NCBI GenBank assembly: GCA_022842805.1
Contig: JALHOX010000162.1
Coordinates: 1 to 9,565 of the forward strand
DNA length: 9,565 nt
Direction of reading: 5' to 3'
Source of the DNA: Phycisphaerae bacterium
GTDB taxonomy: Bacteria > Planctomycetota > Phycisphaerae > UBA1845 > Fen-1342
The position numbers and the translations under genes were made by a program. Positions 1 through 6,184 of this stretch are shown piece after piece (positions within the stretch are counted from its first letter, which is position 1; each line of letters opens with the position of its first letter). The notes below the pieces were generated by a model, which was not told the origin of the DNA, did not search any database, and saw nothing but the letters and a program-made list of their open reading frames with translations.

Positions 1-594
1 CGGCGACATGTACTCGGGCCGGTTTAGGTCGGAGCCGGGCCAGGTCGTCTGCTGCGACGCCCAGTTTCTGGGGGAGTTTGCCAACATGACGCCCAGGCCG
101 AGGTGCACCACCGTCAGGTCGGTGACCAACTCGTTGTCGAATTCATCACCGTAGAGCCGCCCTTCGCCGAGCAGCCGCTCGTGGGCCAGTTCGTGTGCGA
201 TCGTGCCCAGCAGCGCCTCGGGATGATGAAACTCCGCTTCGCTCAGCACGATCGTTCGTCGCTCATCGTCGAACTCATAGAGCCCCGCGGCGTCCGGCAG
301 CGCCTGGCCGCGTTCGTTCACCAGTGGCACGTCGGAATGCAGCTTGTCGAATTCCAGGCGAATGCGTTTCATGTCGACGCCCATCCACGAAGCGACCCGC
401 GCGACAAGGCGCGAGACCGAGCGGCGATTGGGCTCGATCGGCTCCGGAAAGAAATGCTTGGTGGGCACAACGATCGGTCGTCCCTCAAAGACATTGCGCG
501 GAAACTCGTCGTTGAGCCACGCCAATCGCGACTCGACCCAACGCTTGGCTTCCCGGTCGCAGGGGCACGAAGGACGAAACAGCCACCCGAACAT
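1..594 (-). CDS. HExxH metallopeptidase-like protein, C-terminus cut by window edge
   Basis: An open frame starts with ATG at 594 and runs leftward without a stop to position 1, giving 198 visible codons; the C-terminus lies outside the window. A GGGAG ribosome-binding site lies 6 nt before the ATG. The protein starts MFGWLFRPSCPCDREAKRW, with a Cys-x-Cys at residues 10-12. It carries HELAH at residues 134-138 inside IAHELAHERLLGE, followed by a helix with E155 and D159 (NELVTDL). This is the arrangement expected of a zinc metallopeptidase of the gluzincin type, with two His ligands and a downstream acidic ligand. There is no signal peptide, so it is probably cytoplasmic. It begins 30 nt after the stop of the upstream SDR gene, on the same strand, so the two are probably co-transcribed. 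I do not recognise a named family; the substrate is unknown, and the peptidase activity is inferred from the motif only. Confidence 0.75.
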   Translation of the reverse strand, partial: MFGWLFRPSCPCDREAKRWVESRLAWLNDEFPRNVFEGRPIVVPTKHFFPEPIEPNRRSVSRLVARVASWMGVDMKRIRLEFDKLHSDVPLVNERGQALPDAAGLYEFDDERRTIVLSEAEFHHPEALLGTIAHELAHERLLGEGRLYGDEFDNELVTDLTVVHLGLGVMLANSPRNWASQQTTWPGSDLNRPEYMSP

Positions 595-604
595 GCAAAA
601 ACTC

Positions 605-617
605 CCGCCAGCGGCGG
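605..617 (-). promoter_or_regulatory. Small GC hairpin next to the ribosome-binding site of the HExxH gene
   Basis: The minus strand reads CCGCC, loop GCT, GGCGG, then GAGTTTTTG and the ATG at 594. The 3' arm overlaps the GGGAG ribosome-binding site by two bases, and a run of five T follows. It could slow initiation of the downstream gene or act as a weak terminator after the SDR gene. The stem is only 5 bp, so the call is tentative. Confidence 0.3.
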
Positions 618-624
618 CCGAATT

Positions 625-1560
625 CTACAGTGATTCGTAGGCCACATCGCGCCGCACCCGCCGGGCCACCTCGCTCGCGTAGCGGCGGCCGAGCGTTGCG
701 GCGTGTTCGCGGGCCCAGTCGGTCAGCTTGCGCGAGCCCGCTGCGGGAGCGGCCGAGTCGAGGATGCCGCGGGTCAGGCCGAGGATTTCTTCCCAGGTGA
801 TGACGACGTCGCCCACGAAGGGGTTCACCAGCTTGCTGACGGCATAGCCCAGCGCGCTGGGCGTCGAGACGATCGTGCGGCGCACGCCGATGATCTCGCC
901 GATCGTTCGCACGAGGTCGCGATAGGCGAACGCCTCGGGGCCGACGGCGTCGACGGTGCAATTGTCGGTTCGCCGGGCCCAGTCGAGCATGAGCGTCGCC
1001 ATGTCGTCGACGTGCAGGGGCCGCAAGCGATAGCGTCCATCCCCGAAGACGCCGAAGATCGGCAGGTGTCGCAACACCCAGGCGATGTTGTTGACGAGGA
1101 TGTCGCCGCGGCCGAAGAGCACGCCGGGACGGACGATGGCGTGCGAGACGCCGAGGCTGCGCAGGGCGGTTTCGAGCGCGTGCTTGCCTTTGTAATAGCC
1201 GAGGTCGTCGGCCTGGTCGGCGTGGAGGATGCTGACGTGGACGATCCGGCGTACGCCCGCGGCCTTGGCGGCGTCGAAGAGCGCGAGCGTGTTGCGGACG
1301 GCCTGATCGAAGGTGAAGAGTCGGTGGTTGAAGCGGACCCAGTAGGTGTTGAAGAGCACCTCCGCGCCGGCGAGCGAGCGGGCCAGGGCGGCGGGGTCAT
1401 CAAAGGCGAGCGGCGCGACCTCGACGGCGCTGCCGAAGGGATTGGGGCGGTGGGGCGAGTTGGTCAGCGTTCGCACGCGCGCGCCGGCGGCGAGGGCCTG
1501 CTCGGTGAGCGAGCGGCCGGTGTAGCCGAAGGCGCCGGTGATGACGAAGAGGGGATTCAT
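625..1560 (-). CDS. Atypical SDR / NDUFA9-like NAD(P)-dependent epimerase/dehydratase family protein
   Basis: The product is 311 residues. It opens with a Rossmann beta strand and the glycine-rich nucleotide-binding motif TGAFGYTG (residues 8-15; G9, G12, G15). A typical SDR core follows: acidic residues near 54-55 after strand 3, NTYW at 71-74, HVS at 109-110, YYKGK at 122-126 (a possible Tyr-x3-Lys catalytic pair, Y122/K126) and IVRPGVLFGRGD at 142-153. RPLHVDD at 180-186 is usual in NDUFA9-like and NmrA-like atypical SDRs. Length fits this group, which binds NAD(P)H and acts as oxidoreductase, epimerase or redox sensor on quinone- or sugar-linked substrates; the exact substrate cannot be read from sequence. 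The frame is open up to 1770, but I chose the ATG at 1560 because the Rossmann fold starts there and the extension overlaps the preceding gene. The ribosome-binding site is weak (GGGAGAAGG about 16 nt upstream). It lies 100 nt downstream of the 107-residue gene. Confidence 0.85.
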   Translation of the reverse strand: MNPLFVITGAFGYTGRSLTEQALAAGARVRTLTNSPHRPNPFGSAVEVAPLAFDDPAALARSLAGAEVLFNTYWVRFNHRLFTFDQAVRNTLALFDAAKAAGVRRIVHVSILHADQADDLGYYKGKHALETALRSLGVSHAIVRPGVLFGRGDILVNNIAWVLRHLPIFGVFGDGRYRLRPLHVDDMATLMLDWARRTDNCTVDAVGPEAFAYRDLVRTIGEIIGVRRTIVSTPSALGYAVSKLVNPFVGDVVITWEEILGLTRGILDSAAPAAGSRKLTDWAREHAATLGRRYASEVARRVRRDVAYESL

Positions 1561-1658
1561 GCTATTGGTCGAAATACGCCTTCTCCCGAGTATCGACGCT
1601 TTCTCGCGCCGGCGGTCGTGTTCGACGCGCGCGGCGGCGGATCGCAAGTGCCGCAGAG

Positions 1659-1679
1659 AATCAGCTTCGATAGCTGATT
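1659..1679 (-). terminator. Hairpin overlapping the stop codon of the 107-residue gene
   Basis: ATCAGCT (1660-1666) and AGCTGAT (1672-1678) form a perfect 7-bp inverted repeat with a 5-nt loop, extended by one A-T pair. It spans the TGA at 1663-1661. On the minus strand it is followed by TCTCTG rather than a true U-tract. It could be a weak terminator or a 3'-end stabiliser. Confidence 0.3.
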
Positions 1680-1984
1680 TCGAGTTCATCCCACAGGGCG
1701 AATCGTTGCGGGTGGGCAGACGTGCAGCACTTGATCTCGTGCTTTGATCCGCCCAGAGCGACGATCGCATCTGCGAGTGGGCGCAACTGCGCCTCGGTTA
1801 ATTCGCGCACGTCAAAGTACCGGGAATTCTCCATGTCGGCGGCGTAACCAGACCAGATGAATCGGTCCCAGAGTCGCTCCTCCGCGAAAACCCAGCGTGG
1901 CACTCCGGTGCGGCTGAGGATCGCTTCCGCGTGGTGGAGCTTCTGACTCCACATCGCCGAATCGCGATTGCGGCGGTAGGGCAT
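1661..1984 (-). CDS. Unrecognised 107-residue protein downstream of an MNT nucleotidyltransferase
   Basis: I do not recognise this protein. The ATG at 1984 is supported by a GGAGGT ribosome-binding site 11 nt upstream. The product is soluble, mixed-charge and unusually rich in tryptophan for its size (W12, W31, W39, W44, W98). It has a His pair at 17-18 and a His/Cys cluster near the C-terminus (H82, C86, C87, H91). No signal peptide or membrane segment is seen. It starts 37 nt after the stop of the nucleotidyltransferase gene and is almost certainly co-transcribed with it. That is the place where a HEPN toxin is usually found beside an MNT antitoxin. However, the Arg-x4-6-His signature of HEPN ribonucleases is absent and the predicted helix content is modest. 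It may be a partner or target of the nucleotidyltransferase, or an unrelated small protein. Coding is supported by the ribosome-binding site, the spacing and the lack of a better frame. Confidence 0.65.
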   Translation of the reverse strand: MPYRRNRDSAMWSQKLHHAEAILSRTGVPRWVFAEERLWDRFIWSGYAADMENSRYFDVRELTEAQLRPLADAIVALGGSKHEIKCCTSAHPQRFALWDELEISYRS

Positions 1985-2020
1985 GGCCGTGATCTACCTC
2001 CGAGGCCGCGCGCCGCGTGC

Positions 2021-2323
2021 TCACAGCGGCGAGACGAACAACACCTTGCTGGCGGCGAGCGCTTGATCGCGGAGCCGCGGGTGAAGGCCGTTGCGCGTGA
2101 CGAGGTCGACCTTTCGCCCGAAGTAGGCCTCGAGGTCGAGCATGGCGCCGCCGAAAGCCACCATTCCGATCTCTGCATCGGCGTCGAAATCGACGAGCAA
2201 GTCGATATCGCTATCTGCACGCTCCGAACCGGTCGCGACCGAGCCGAAGACGGCCAGTCGGGCGATGCGGTTTCGTCGGCAGACTTCGGCCAACTCGGGC
2301 GTTTGGTGAATCGCGCGGACCAT
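2021..2323 (-). CDS. MNT-domain nucleotidyltransferase (MntA-like, pol beta superfamily)
   Basis: The 100-residue product is a minimal nucleotidyltransferase domain. It shows the GS-x10-D-x-D signature: G27 S28, then D39 and D41 (GSVATGSERADSDIDLLVDF, residues 27-46), with a third likely catalytic Asp at D73 in KVDLVT. These three acidic residues would hold two metal ions for transfer of a nucleotide from ATP. Proteins of this size usually act as antitoxins in MNT-HEPN modules, where they inactivate the HEPN toxin by AMPylation; that role is known for the family and not shown here. No HEPN gene adjoins it; an unknown 107-residue protein takes that place. There is no Shine-Dalgarno sequence before the ATG at 2323. 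Instead a TAGAAT box lies 6 nt upstream, which suggests a leaderless transcript. Fold and catalytic motif are clear; the biological role is uncertain. Confidence 0.9.
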   Translation of the reverse strand: MVRAIHQTPELAEVCRRNRIARLAVFGSVATGSERADSDIDLLVDFDADAEIGMVAFGGAMLDLEAYFGRKVDLVTRNGLHPRLRDQALAASKVLFVSPL

Positions 2324-2329
2324 TCACAC

Positions 2330-2335
2330 ATTCTA
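2330..2335 (-). promoter_or_regulatory. Possible -10 box of the nucleotidyltransferase gene
   Basis: The minus strand reads TAGAAT at 2335-2330, a 5 of 6 match to TATAAT. Only 6 nt (GTGTGA) separate it from the ATG at 2323. Transcription would start at or very near the start codon. No convincing -35 box lies 16-18 nt further upstream, so this is tentative. Confidence 0.35.
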
Positions 2336-2449
2336 GGGTGTCGGCACCACGCGGCGTATCGGAAGCCAACGAACTTGTAGGCTCCGCAGAGCAGACCATT
2401 GGGCCACCCGGTGCTGAACAGGTTCGCACGGCGGCCCCTTGCCGCTCGT

Positions 2450-2470
2450 CGGCCTGCGAGCCGCAGGCCG
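2450..2470 (-). terminator. Hairpin directly after the stop codon of the secreted metallopeptidase gene
   Basis: CGGCCTGCG (2450-2458) and CGCAGGCCG (2462-2470) form a perfect 9-bp stem with a 3-nt loop. It begins at the base immediately after the TAG at 2473-2471. There is no U-tract on the minus strand, so it would be a GC-rich terminator without one or a 3'-end barrier to exonucleases. The rest of the gap (2336-2449) holds an imperfect inverted repeat at 2411-2429 and no gene. Confidence 0.45.
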
Positions 2471-3265
2471 CTACGGGGCGACGGCGGGTTGCGCGAAGGA
2501 TTGCCGCCATGCCGCGAGGAACTCTTCTTCCGTCATGCCCAGCGCCGCGAGAATTGTGGCGTTGTTCGAGGCGGCCAGCAGCGTCTTGAGCTTGGCTCGG
2601 CCGAGCCGCTGGTCGACGAGGCGGACCATCGTGCCGGCGAGGCCGTAGCGGGCGTTGCCCGACCAGCCGTCGACGAGTTTCTTGGGGCCCGCGCCGCCGC
2701 GGATGGCGTCGGCGGCCTGGCGGATGCGCTGGTCGTCCAACTGCCCCGAGGCCAGGATCGCCAACCCCTCGACGAACCAGCCGACCTCGTCGGCCTGGTT
2801 GAACTCGGCGTCGGCACGGTGCTGGCCGTGATAGACGTGGACCAATTCGTGGGTGATGAGTCGCTCGGCGGCGACGGCGTCAGCCGCATCGTGGCCGCAG
2901 GCATCTTTGGCCCACGACTGTGGCGCGAGCAGGGCGAAGGTGGAGCCGGTGCCCATCGCCACGGCCCAGCAGGGCAGTTCGCTCATCTTCCATTTCGCCG
3001 CGGCGAAGGCGGACATTTCGGCACGATTGGCGAAGACATGCGTCTCGTAGGGCTGGGCGATGGTGTCGCCGAAGAACTGCTCGATGGTCCTGGCGGCGCG
3101 GTCCAGCAGCGGTTTCAGATCGGGCGAGATCGCCGGCGCGGAAGTTGGAGCGGGATTGGTGGGTTGTGAAGCGGCGGGGCGTGAGTCGGCCGCCAGATTC
3201 GGCGAGGCGACGACGGTTGTTATCAGGATGCCGCACAGAGCGGCGGCGATGTCGAATCTGCACAT
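2471..3265 (-). CDS. Secreted gluzincin-type metallopeptidase (peptidase MA-like)
   Basis: The 264-residue product starts with a signal peptide: short basic n-region, hydrophobic stretch at about residues 6-20 and a probable cleavage near residue 25 (NLA/AD). A Pro/Ala/Ser/Thr-rich linker (28-48) leads to the enzyme domain. The active-site helix has HELVH at 139-143, inside ITHELVHVYHGQH, followed by WFVEGLA at 163-169, where E167 is the expected third zinc ligand. HExxH plus a W-x-x-EGLA motif some 24 residues later is typical of the peptidase MA/M1-like superfamily. The C-terminal TEEEFLAAWRQSF (245-257) also resembles the end helix of such proteins. It probably cuts peptides in the periplasm or outside the cell; the substrate is unknown. 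The frame stays open to 4480 across the neighbouring gene. I chose the ATG at 3265 because GGAG lies 8 nt upstream and the signal peptide follows at once. It is divergent from an AraC-type regulator that may control it. Confidence 0.85.
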   Translation of the reverse strand: MCRFDIAAALCGILITTVVASPNLAADSRPAASQPTNPAPTSAPAISPDLKPLLDRAARTIEQFFGDTIAQPYETHVFANRAEMSAFAAAKWKMSELPCWAVAMGTGSTFALLAPQSWAKDACGHDAADAVAAERLITHELVHVYHGQHRADAEFNQADEVGWFVEGLAILASGQLDDQRIRQAADAIRGGAGPKKLVDGWSGNARYGLAGTMVRLVDQRLGRAKLKTLLAASNNATILAALGMTEEEFLAAWRQSFAQPAVAP

Positions 3266-3294
3266 CAATCGATCTCCGGCGCCGAAGGAGTACG

Positions 3295-3300
3295 AGAATA
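3295..3300 (-). promoter_or_regulatory. Possible -10 box of the secreted metallopeptidase gene
   Basis: The minus strand reads TATTCT at 3300-3295, in an AT-rich patch (AAAATATTCT) that stands out from the GC-rich surroundings, about 30 nt before the ATG at 3265. No good -35 box is visible. The dyad at 3314-3329 would cover the -35 region. Confidence 0.3.
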
Positions 3301-3313
3301 TTTTCCCGCCGGA

Positions 3314-3329
3314 GTTCGCGAGCGCGAAC
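3314..3329. promoter_or_regulatory. Perfect 16-bp dyad in the divergent promoter region, candidate operator
   Basis: GTTCGCG-AG-CGCGAAC is a perfect 7-bp inverted repeat around a 2-bp centre. It lies between the divergent metallopeptidase and AraC-type genes, just upstream of the possible -10 box at 3295-3300. This is a natural place for a repressor or activator site. AraC-family proteins more often bind direct repeats, so the binder may be another dimeric regulator. Confidence 0.4.
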
Positions 3330-3388
3330 ACGTAAACAGCGACGACGCGACAGAAAACCACAAGGGCCACTCGGAATTTTGGTCGGGA

Positions 3389-4267
3389 ATGGGCGAATAT
3401 GCATTCGGCGACGTGTTCCGCCTGTCGCCCCGTCTCCTGTCTCAAGCTGCGTGTTTCATGCTTGTGTCTCAACAGCCATCGGTCGAACTTGCGCCCGCAT
3501 TCGTGAATCCGGCGTCGGGGCTGCGCGTGCAGGCGTGCAGCTACTCCGCGGCGCGACATATGGCGATGCACGCGCACGACAGCGCCAGCCTGACGGTGAT
3601 CGCGCGCGGCGCGGTGTTCGAAGATTCGCCGCACCTTTCCGCATTCACGGCCTGCGCCGGCGATTGCATCCTCAAGCCCATCGGCAGCCGCCACGAGGAC
3701 CGATTCGGCGATGTGCCGACGAGAACGCTGCAGATTCGGATCTTGCCCAGCGACGAGACACGCCCGTGGTTGGAGAGCATTGACCGTCGCGGACATGCGT
3801 TGCTGCGCAGTGCGGCAGTGGCGCGGCCGCTGCTGGCGATTTTGCGGAGCGAGGCTTCCACGGGCGAAGCGGCGCAGCGGGCGACCGACGATTTTCTCAT
3901 GGATGCGCTGGGGGCGCTGGCGGCGCTGGTCGAGGAGCGGCCGCGCACGCCGGCTTGGCTGGCACGGGCGGAGCGAGAGATCGCCGCGCGCCTGCCCGAG
4001 GCGGTGTCGGTGGCCGGGCTGGCGCAAGCGCTCGGTATTCATCCGGCACATCTGACGCGGGCCTTTCACGCGGCGCACGGCTGCGGAGTGGTCGAGTTTG
4101 TGCGACGGCGGCGCGTGCAGATGGCCGCGGAGATGCTGGCGGTCGGTCGGTCGGCGATCTGCGACATTGCGCAGCGGGCCGGCTTTCACGATCAGGCCCA
4201 CCTGACGCGCTCGTTTCGCGATGTGCTGGGGACGACGCCGCACGTCTATCGACGGGGGCGGACATGA
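3389..4267 (+). CDS. AraC-family transcriptional regulator with cupin sensor domain
   Basis: The 292-residue product has an N-terminal cupin-like sensor. HAHDSASLTVIARG (61-74) matches the first cupin motif, and AGDCILKPIGSRHEDRF (90-106) the second, with H61, H63 and H102 as possible metal or ligand contacts. The C-terminal 95 residues form the AraC/XylS DNA-binding domain with two helix-turn-helix units. The first is VSVAGLAQALGIHPAHLTRAF (206-226). The second is ICDIAQRAGFHDQAHLTRSF (257-276), followed by GTTPHVYRR (281-289). It should bind DNA and respond to a small ligand of unknown identity. The start is uncertain: neither the ATG at 3389 nor the one at 3458 (MLVSQQPS, residue 24) has a Shine-Dalgarno sequence, and the cupin domain needs neither extension. 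It is divergent from the secreted metallopeptidase and 100 nt upstream of a serine hydrolase on the same strand; both are plausible targets. Confidence 0.9.
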   Translation: MGEYAFGDVFRLSPRLLSQAACFMLVSQQPSVELAPAFVNPASGLRVQACSYSAARHMAMHAHDSASLTVIARGAVFEDSPHLSAFTACAGDCILKPIGSRHEDRFGDVPTRTLQIRILPSDETRPWLESIDRRGHALLRSAAVARPLLAILRSEASTGEAAQRATDDFLMDALGALAALVEERPRTPAWLARAEREIAARLPEAVSVAGLAQALGIHPAHLTRAFHAAHGCGVVEFVRRRRVQMAAEMLAVGRSAICDIAQRAGFHDQAHLTRSFRDVLGTTPHVYRRGRT

Positions 4268-4367
4268 ACCGACGGGGGAGCGGCTCGCGCGCATGATTGG
4301 TGCAAGCCTTTGCCCGAGCCGATCGGCGACGATGCGACGAATGACAAGAACTTTTGAGGAGTCGCAT

Positions 4368-5906
4368 ATGTCGCGTCGTGGTTTCGTTCGATGGGGTCTG
4401 ATTGCCGTCCTTTGCACCGCGAGCCTGTCGCACGCGGGGGAGGTCACGTCGAAGGAGTCGGGCGCAAAGCCGATTCCCAAGGAGCTGGCGGGGCTGCGCG
4501 ATCGATGGGTCGCGGCGATGGATGAGTTCTTCGTGCCGGGCTTTGCGGTGGTGGTGGTGCGCGACGACCATGTGATCTATCTCGACACCTTCGGCTATCG
4601 CGATCTGGAGAAGAAGCTGCCCGTCACGCCCGAGACGAGCTACTACATTGCCTCGGCGACGAAGCCCTTTACGGCGATGGGGGTGATGAAGCTGGTGGAA
4701 GCGGGCAAGGTCGGTCTCGACGATCCGGTGAAGAAGCACCTGCCGCGGTTTGAGTTGCCGGACGCGAAGCAGGCCGCATCGATCACGATTCGCGATCTGC
4801 TAAGCCACAAGGCGGGCATTGACTGCGGGCCGGCGGTGTTTCTGGATGCGTACACGGGCGAGATTACGGATGACCGCTATTACAAGCTGTTGCGCGAGCA
4901 TGCCGAGCTGGCCGGCACGCCGAGCTATAGCAACATCCACTTCACGCTGGCGGGGCGCGTGATCGAGGCGATCAGCGGCAAGCCGTGGCGCGATTATCTG
5001 GCGAGCGCGATCTTCGAGCCGGCGGGATTGCGCACCGCGACCGGCTACGCCGATGCGATGTACACGCGGGCCGACGTGGCGCTGCCCTACGACCTCGACG
5101 ACTCGGGGCTGTCGCTTTGCAAGGTTCGCAAGAGCGATTCGACGATGCATGCGGCGGGCGGGCTCGGCATTTCGATCAGCGATCTCGGTCGCTGGCTGCG
5201 GCTGAACATCAATCGCGGCGAGATCGACGGCGTACGGATCATCAGCGAGGAAAGCGCGACGGCCATGCAGACGCTGCAATCGGATGGGGCACAGGGCAGC
5301 ATTCGCGTGATGCAGGGCTTCGGGCTGGCGTGGTCCATCGGGACATTCCGGCCGGAGGGGCCGAAGTTTCTCATGCACAGCGGCGGCTACATCGGCACTT
5401 CGGCGCACACCTCGTTCCTCCCGGAGCGAAAGATCGGCGTGGGCGTGCTGAGCAATTGCGGCGCGCCGGGAGGCATCTTTGCGGAGTCGGTTGTGTCGAT
5501 CGATATCCTCGATCGGCTGATCGGCGGAGAGCACCCGGACTATCTCGAGCAATTGCGGAGTGGAATGGCCCGGCGCATGCCGGAGCTGCGGGAACGCGCA
5601 GCCCAGGAGAAGAACCCGGCCAAGGTGACGGCCGCGGGCAGCCTGTCGCTTTCGCCCGACGCCTATGTCGGGACATATCGAAGCGATGATTTCGGGACCG
5701 CGGTCGTGGCGCGCGACGGCGACACGCTGCGCATTCGGTTCGGTTCGCTGCCGGCGACCATGCTGAGTTGCGAGAAGGACCAGTTTCGCGTGGCGGCGGC
5801 GGGCGGCATCCGCGAGGGGCGGTTTGAGACTGGCGAAGGAAAGGTGCAGGCGGTCGTGCTGCAAGTGGAGCCGAGCGAGGCGCGGTTTGTGCGCAGCGGG
5901 GGCTGA
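4368..5906 (+). CDS. Exported serine hydrolase, class C beta-lactamase / penicillin-binding-protein fold
   Basis: The ATG at 4368 is set by GAGGAG 6 nt upstream and by the signal sequence that follows; longer frames back to 4221 overlap the regulator gene. The 512-residue product begins MSRRGFVRWG, a match to the twin-arginine (Tat) motif S-R-R-x-F-x-x, then a hydrophobic stretch and a likely cleavage after SHA (23). The catalytic domain covers about residues 38-390. It carries S-A-T-K at 96-99 (nucleophile S96, base K99), Y-S-N at 187-189 and H-S-G-G at 337-340 in place of K-T-G. This is the set of three motifs of class C beta-lactamases, esterases and D-amino peptidases of this fold. A C-terminal beta-rich domain (about 430-512, starting DAYVGTYRSDD) resembles the lipocalin-like add-on seen in such hydrolases. 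It acts outside the cytoplasm on an ester or amide; antibiotic resistance cannot be claimed. It may share control with the upstream AraC-type gene. Confidence 0.9.
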   Translation: MSRRGFVRWGLIAVLCTASLSHAGEVTSKESGAKPIPKELAGLRDRWVAAMDEFFVPGFAVVVVRDDHVIYLDTFGYRDLEKKLPVTPETSYYIASATKPFTAMGVMKLVEAGKVGLDDPVKKHLPRFELPDAKQAASITIRDLLSHKAGIDCGPAVFLDAYTGEITDDRYYKLLREHAELAGTPSYSNIHFTLAGRVIEAISGKPWRDYLASAIFEPAGLRTATGYADAMYTRADVALPYDLDDSGLSLCKVRKSDSTMHAAGGLGISISDLGRWLRLNINRGEIDGVRIISEESATAMQTLQSDGAQGSIRVMQGFGLAWSIGTFRPEGPKFLMHSGGYIGTSAHTSFLPERKIGVGVLSNCGAPGGIFAESVVSIDILDRLIGGEHPDYLEQLRSGMARRMPELRERAAQEKNPAKVTAAGSLSLSPDAYVGTYRSDDFGTAVVARDGDTLRIRFGSLPATMLSCEKDQFRVAAAGGIREGRFETGEGKVQAVVLQVEPSEARFVRSGG

Positions 5907-5908
5907 CG

Positions 5909-5929
5909 CCGCGCCGGCTCCGGCCGCGG
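5909..5929 (+). terminator. GC-rich hairpin just after the serine hydrolase stop codon
   Basis: CCGCGCCGG and CCGGCCGCGG fold into a stem of about 8 bp with one bulged C (5924) and a short loop. It begins 2 nt after the TGA at 5904-5906. No T-run follows (CAACGCTTAA), so it is a terminator candidate without a U-tract. Confidence 0.4.
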
Positions 5930-5963
5930 TCAACGCTTAATCCTATTAGTAGGTAGTGGGGGG

Positions 5964-5994
5964 ACCGGCGGGGCGCTTCGTCGCCCGCGCCGGT
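5964..5994 (+). terminator. Second strong hairpin downstream of the serine hydrolase
   Basis: ACCGGC pairs with GCCGGT and GGGCG pairs with CGCCC around a CTTCGT loop, with one bulged G: about 12 bp in all. No T-run follows. With the hairpin at 5909-5929 it forms a tandem pair that could isolate the tad operon from upstream transcription. Confidence 0.4.
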
Positions 5995-6184
5995 CTGATT
6001 CCGGTCCGATCATGTCTCGCGGGCGGGAATTCGGCGCGGATTGCGAAAAATCCTTCGGCCTCGCGTGATCTTATTGAAGACTCCTCCTTAGGCGGCGATC
6101 CAGCTTGGCCGACTGTCAGCGCGTTGTCGCGCCGCGGTCGGCGGCGAGCCGCATCGCAACTGGGTCCACTGGAGGTGGAAGGAT
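5995..6184 (+). promoter_or_regulatory. Leader region of the tad operon with strong ribosome-binding site
   Basis: No gene is seen here. A small hairpin (GGATT 6038-6042 / AATCC 6049-6053) lies in a relatively AT-rich patch with TTGCGA (6041) and CTTATT (6070), which might include a promoter, but the 23-nt spacing is poor. The clear signal is GGAGGTGGAAGGAT at 6171-6184, a long Shine-Dalgarno sequence directly before the ATG at 6185. Confidence 0.45.

Noticed and set aside
103..633. 176-residue open frame on the plus strand near the left edge
   Set aside because: The minus-strand frame through the same bases has a ribosome-binding site, an HELAH helix and normal composition; this one has none.
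703..1677. 324-residue open frame on the plus strand opposite the SDR gene
   Set aside because: Its composition (Gly/Glu/Asp/Val-rich, no fold motif) is that of an antisense shadow of the Rossmann protein.
1661..1984. Calling the 107-residue protein a HEPN toxin
   Set aside because: Position fits, but the Arg-x4-6-His motif and the all-helical pattern of HEPN are missing.
2411..2429. Imperfect inverted repeat GTGCTGAAC/GTTCGCAC as an operator
   Set aside because: It has a bulge and a 2-nt centre and lies far from a convincing promoter; chance is likely in GC-rich DNA.
2471..4480. 669-residue open frame on the minus strand
   Set aside because: Only its last 264 residues (from 3265) look like a protein, with signal peptide and HELVH motif. 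The upstream part is Arg/His/Pro-rich and antisense to the AraC-type gene, which has clear domain motifs.
4368..5906. Calling the serine hydrolase an antibiotic-resistance beta-lactamase
   Set aside because: The motif set is shared with esterases and peptidases of the same fold, and the third motif is HSGG rather than KTG.
4800..5933. 377-residue open frame on the minus strand
   Set aside because: It is antisense to the serine hydrolase, whose three catalytic motifs and ribosome-binding site settle the coding strand.
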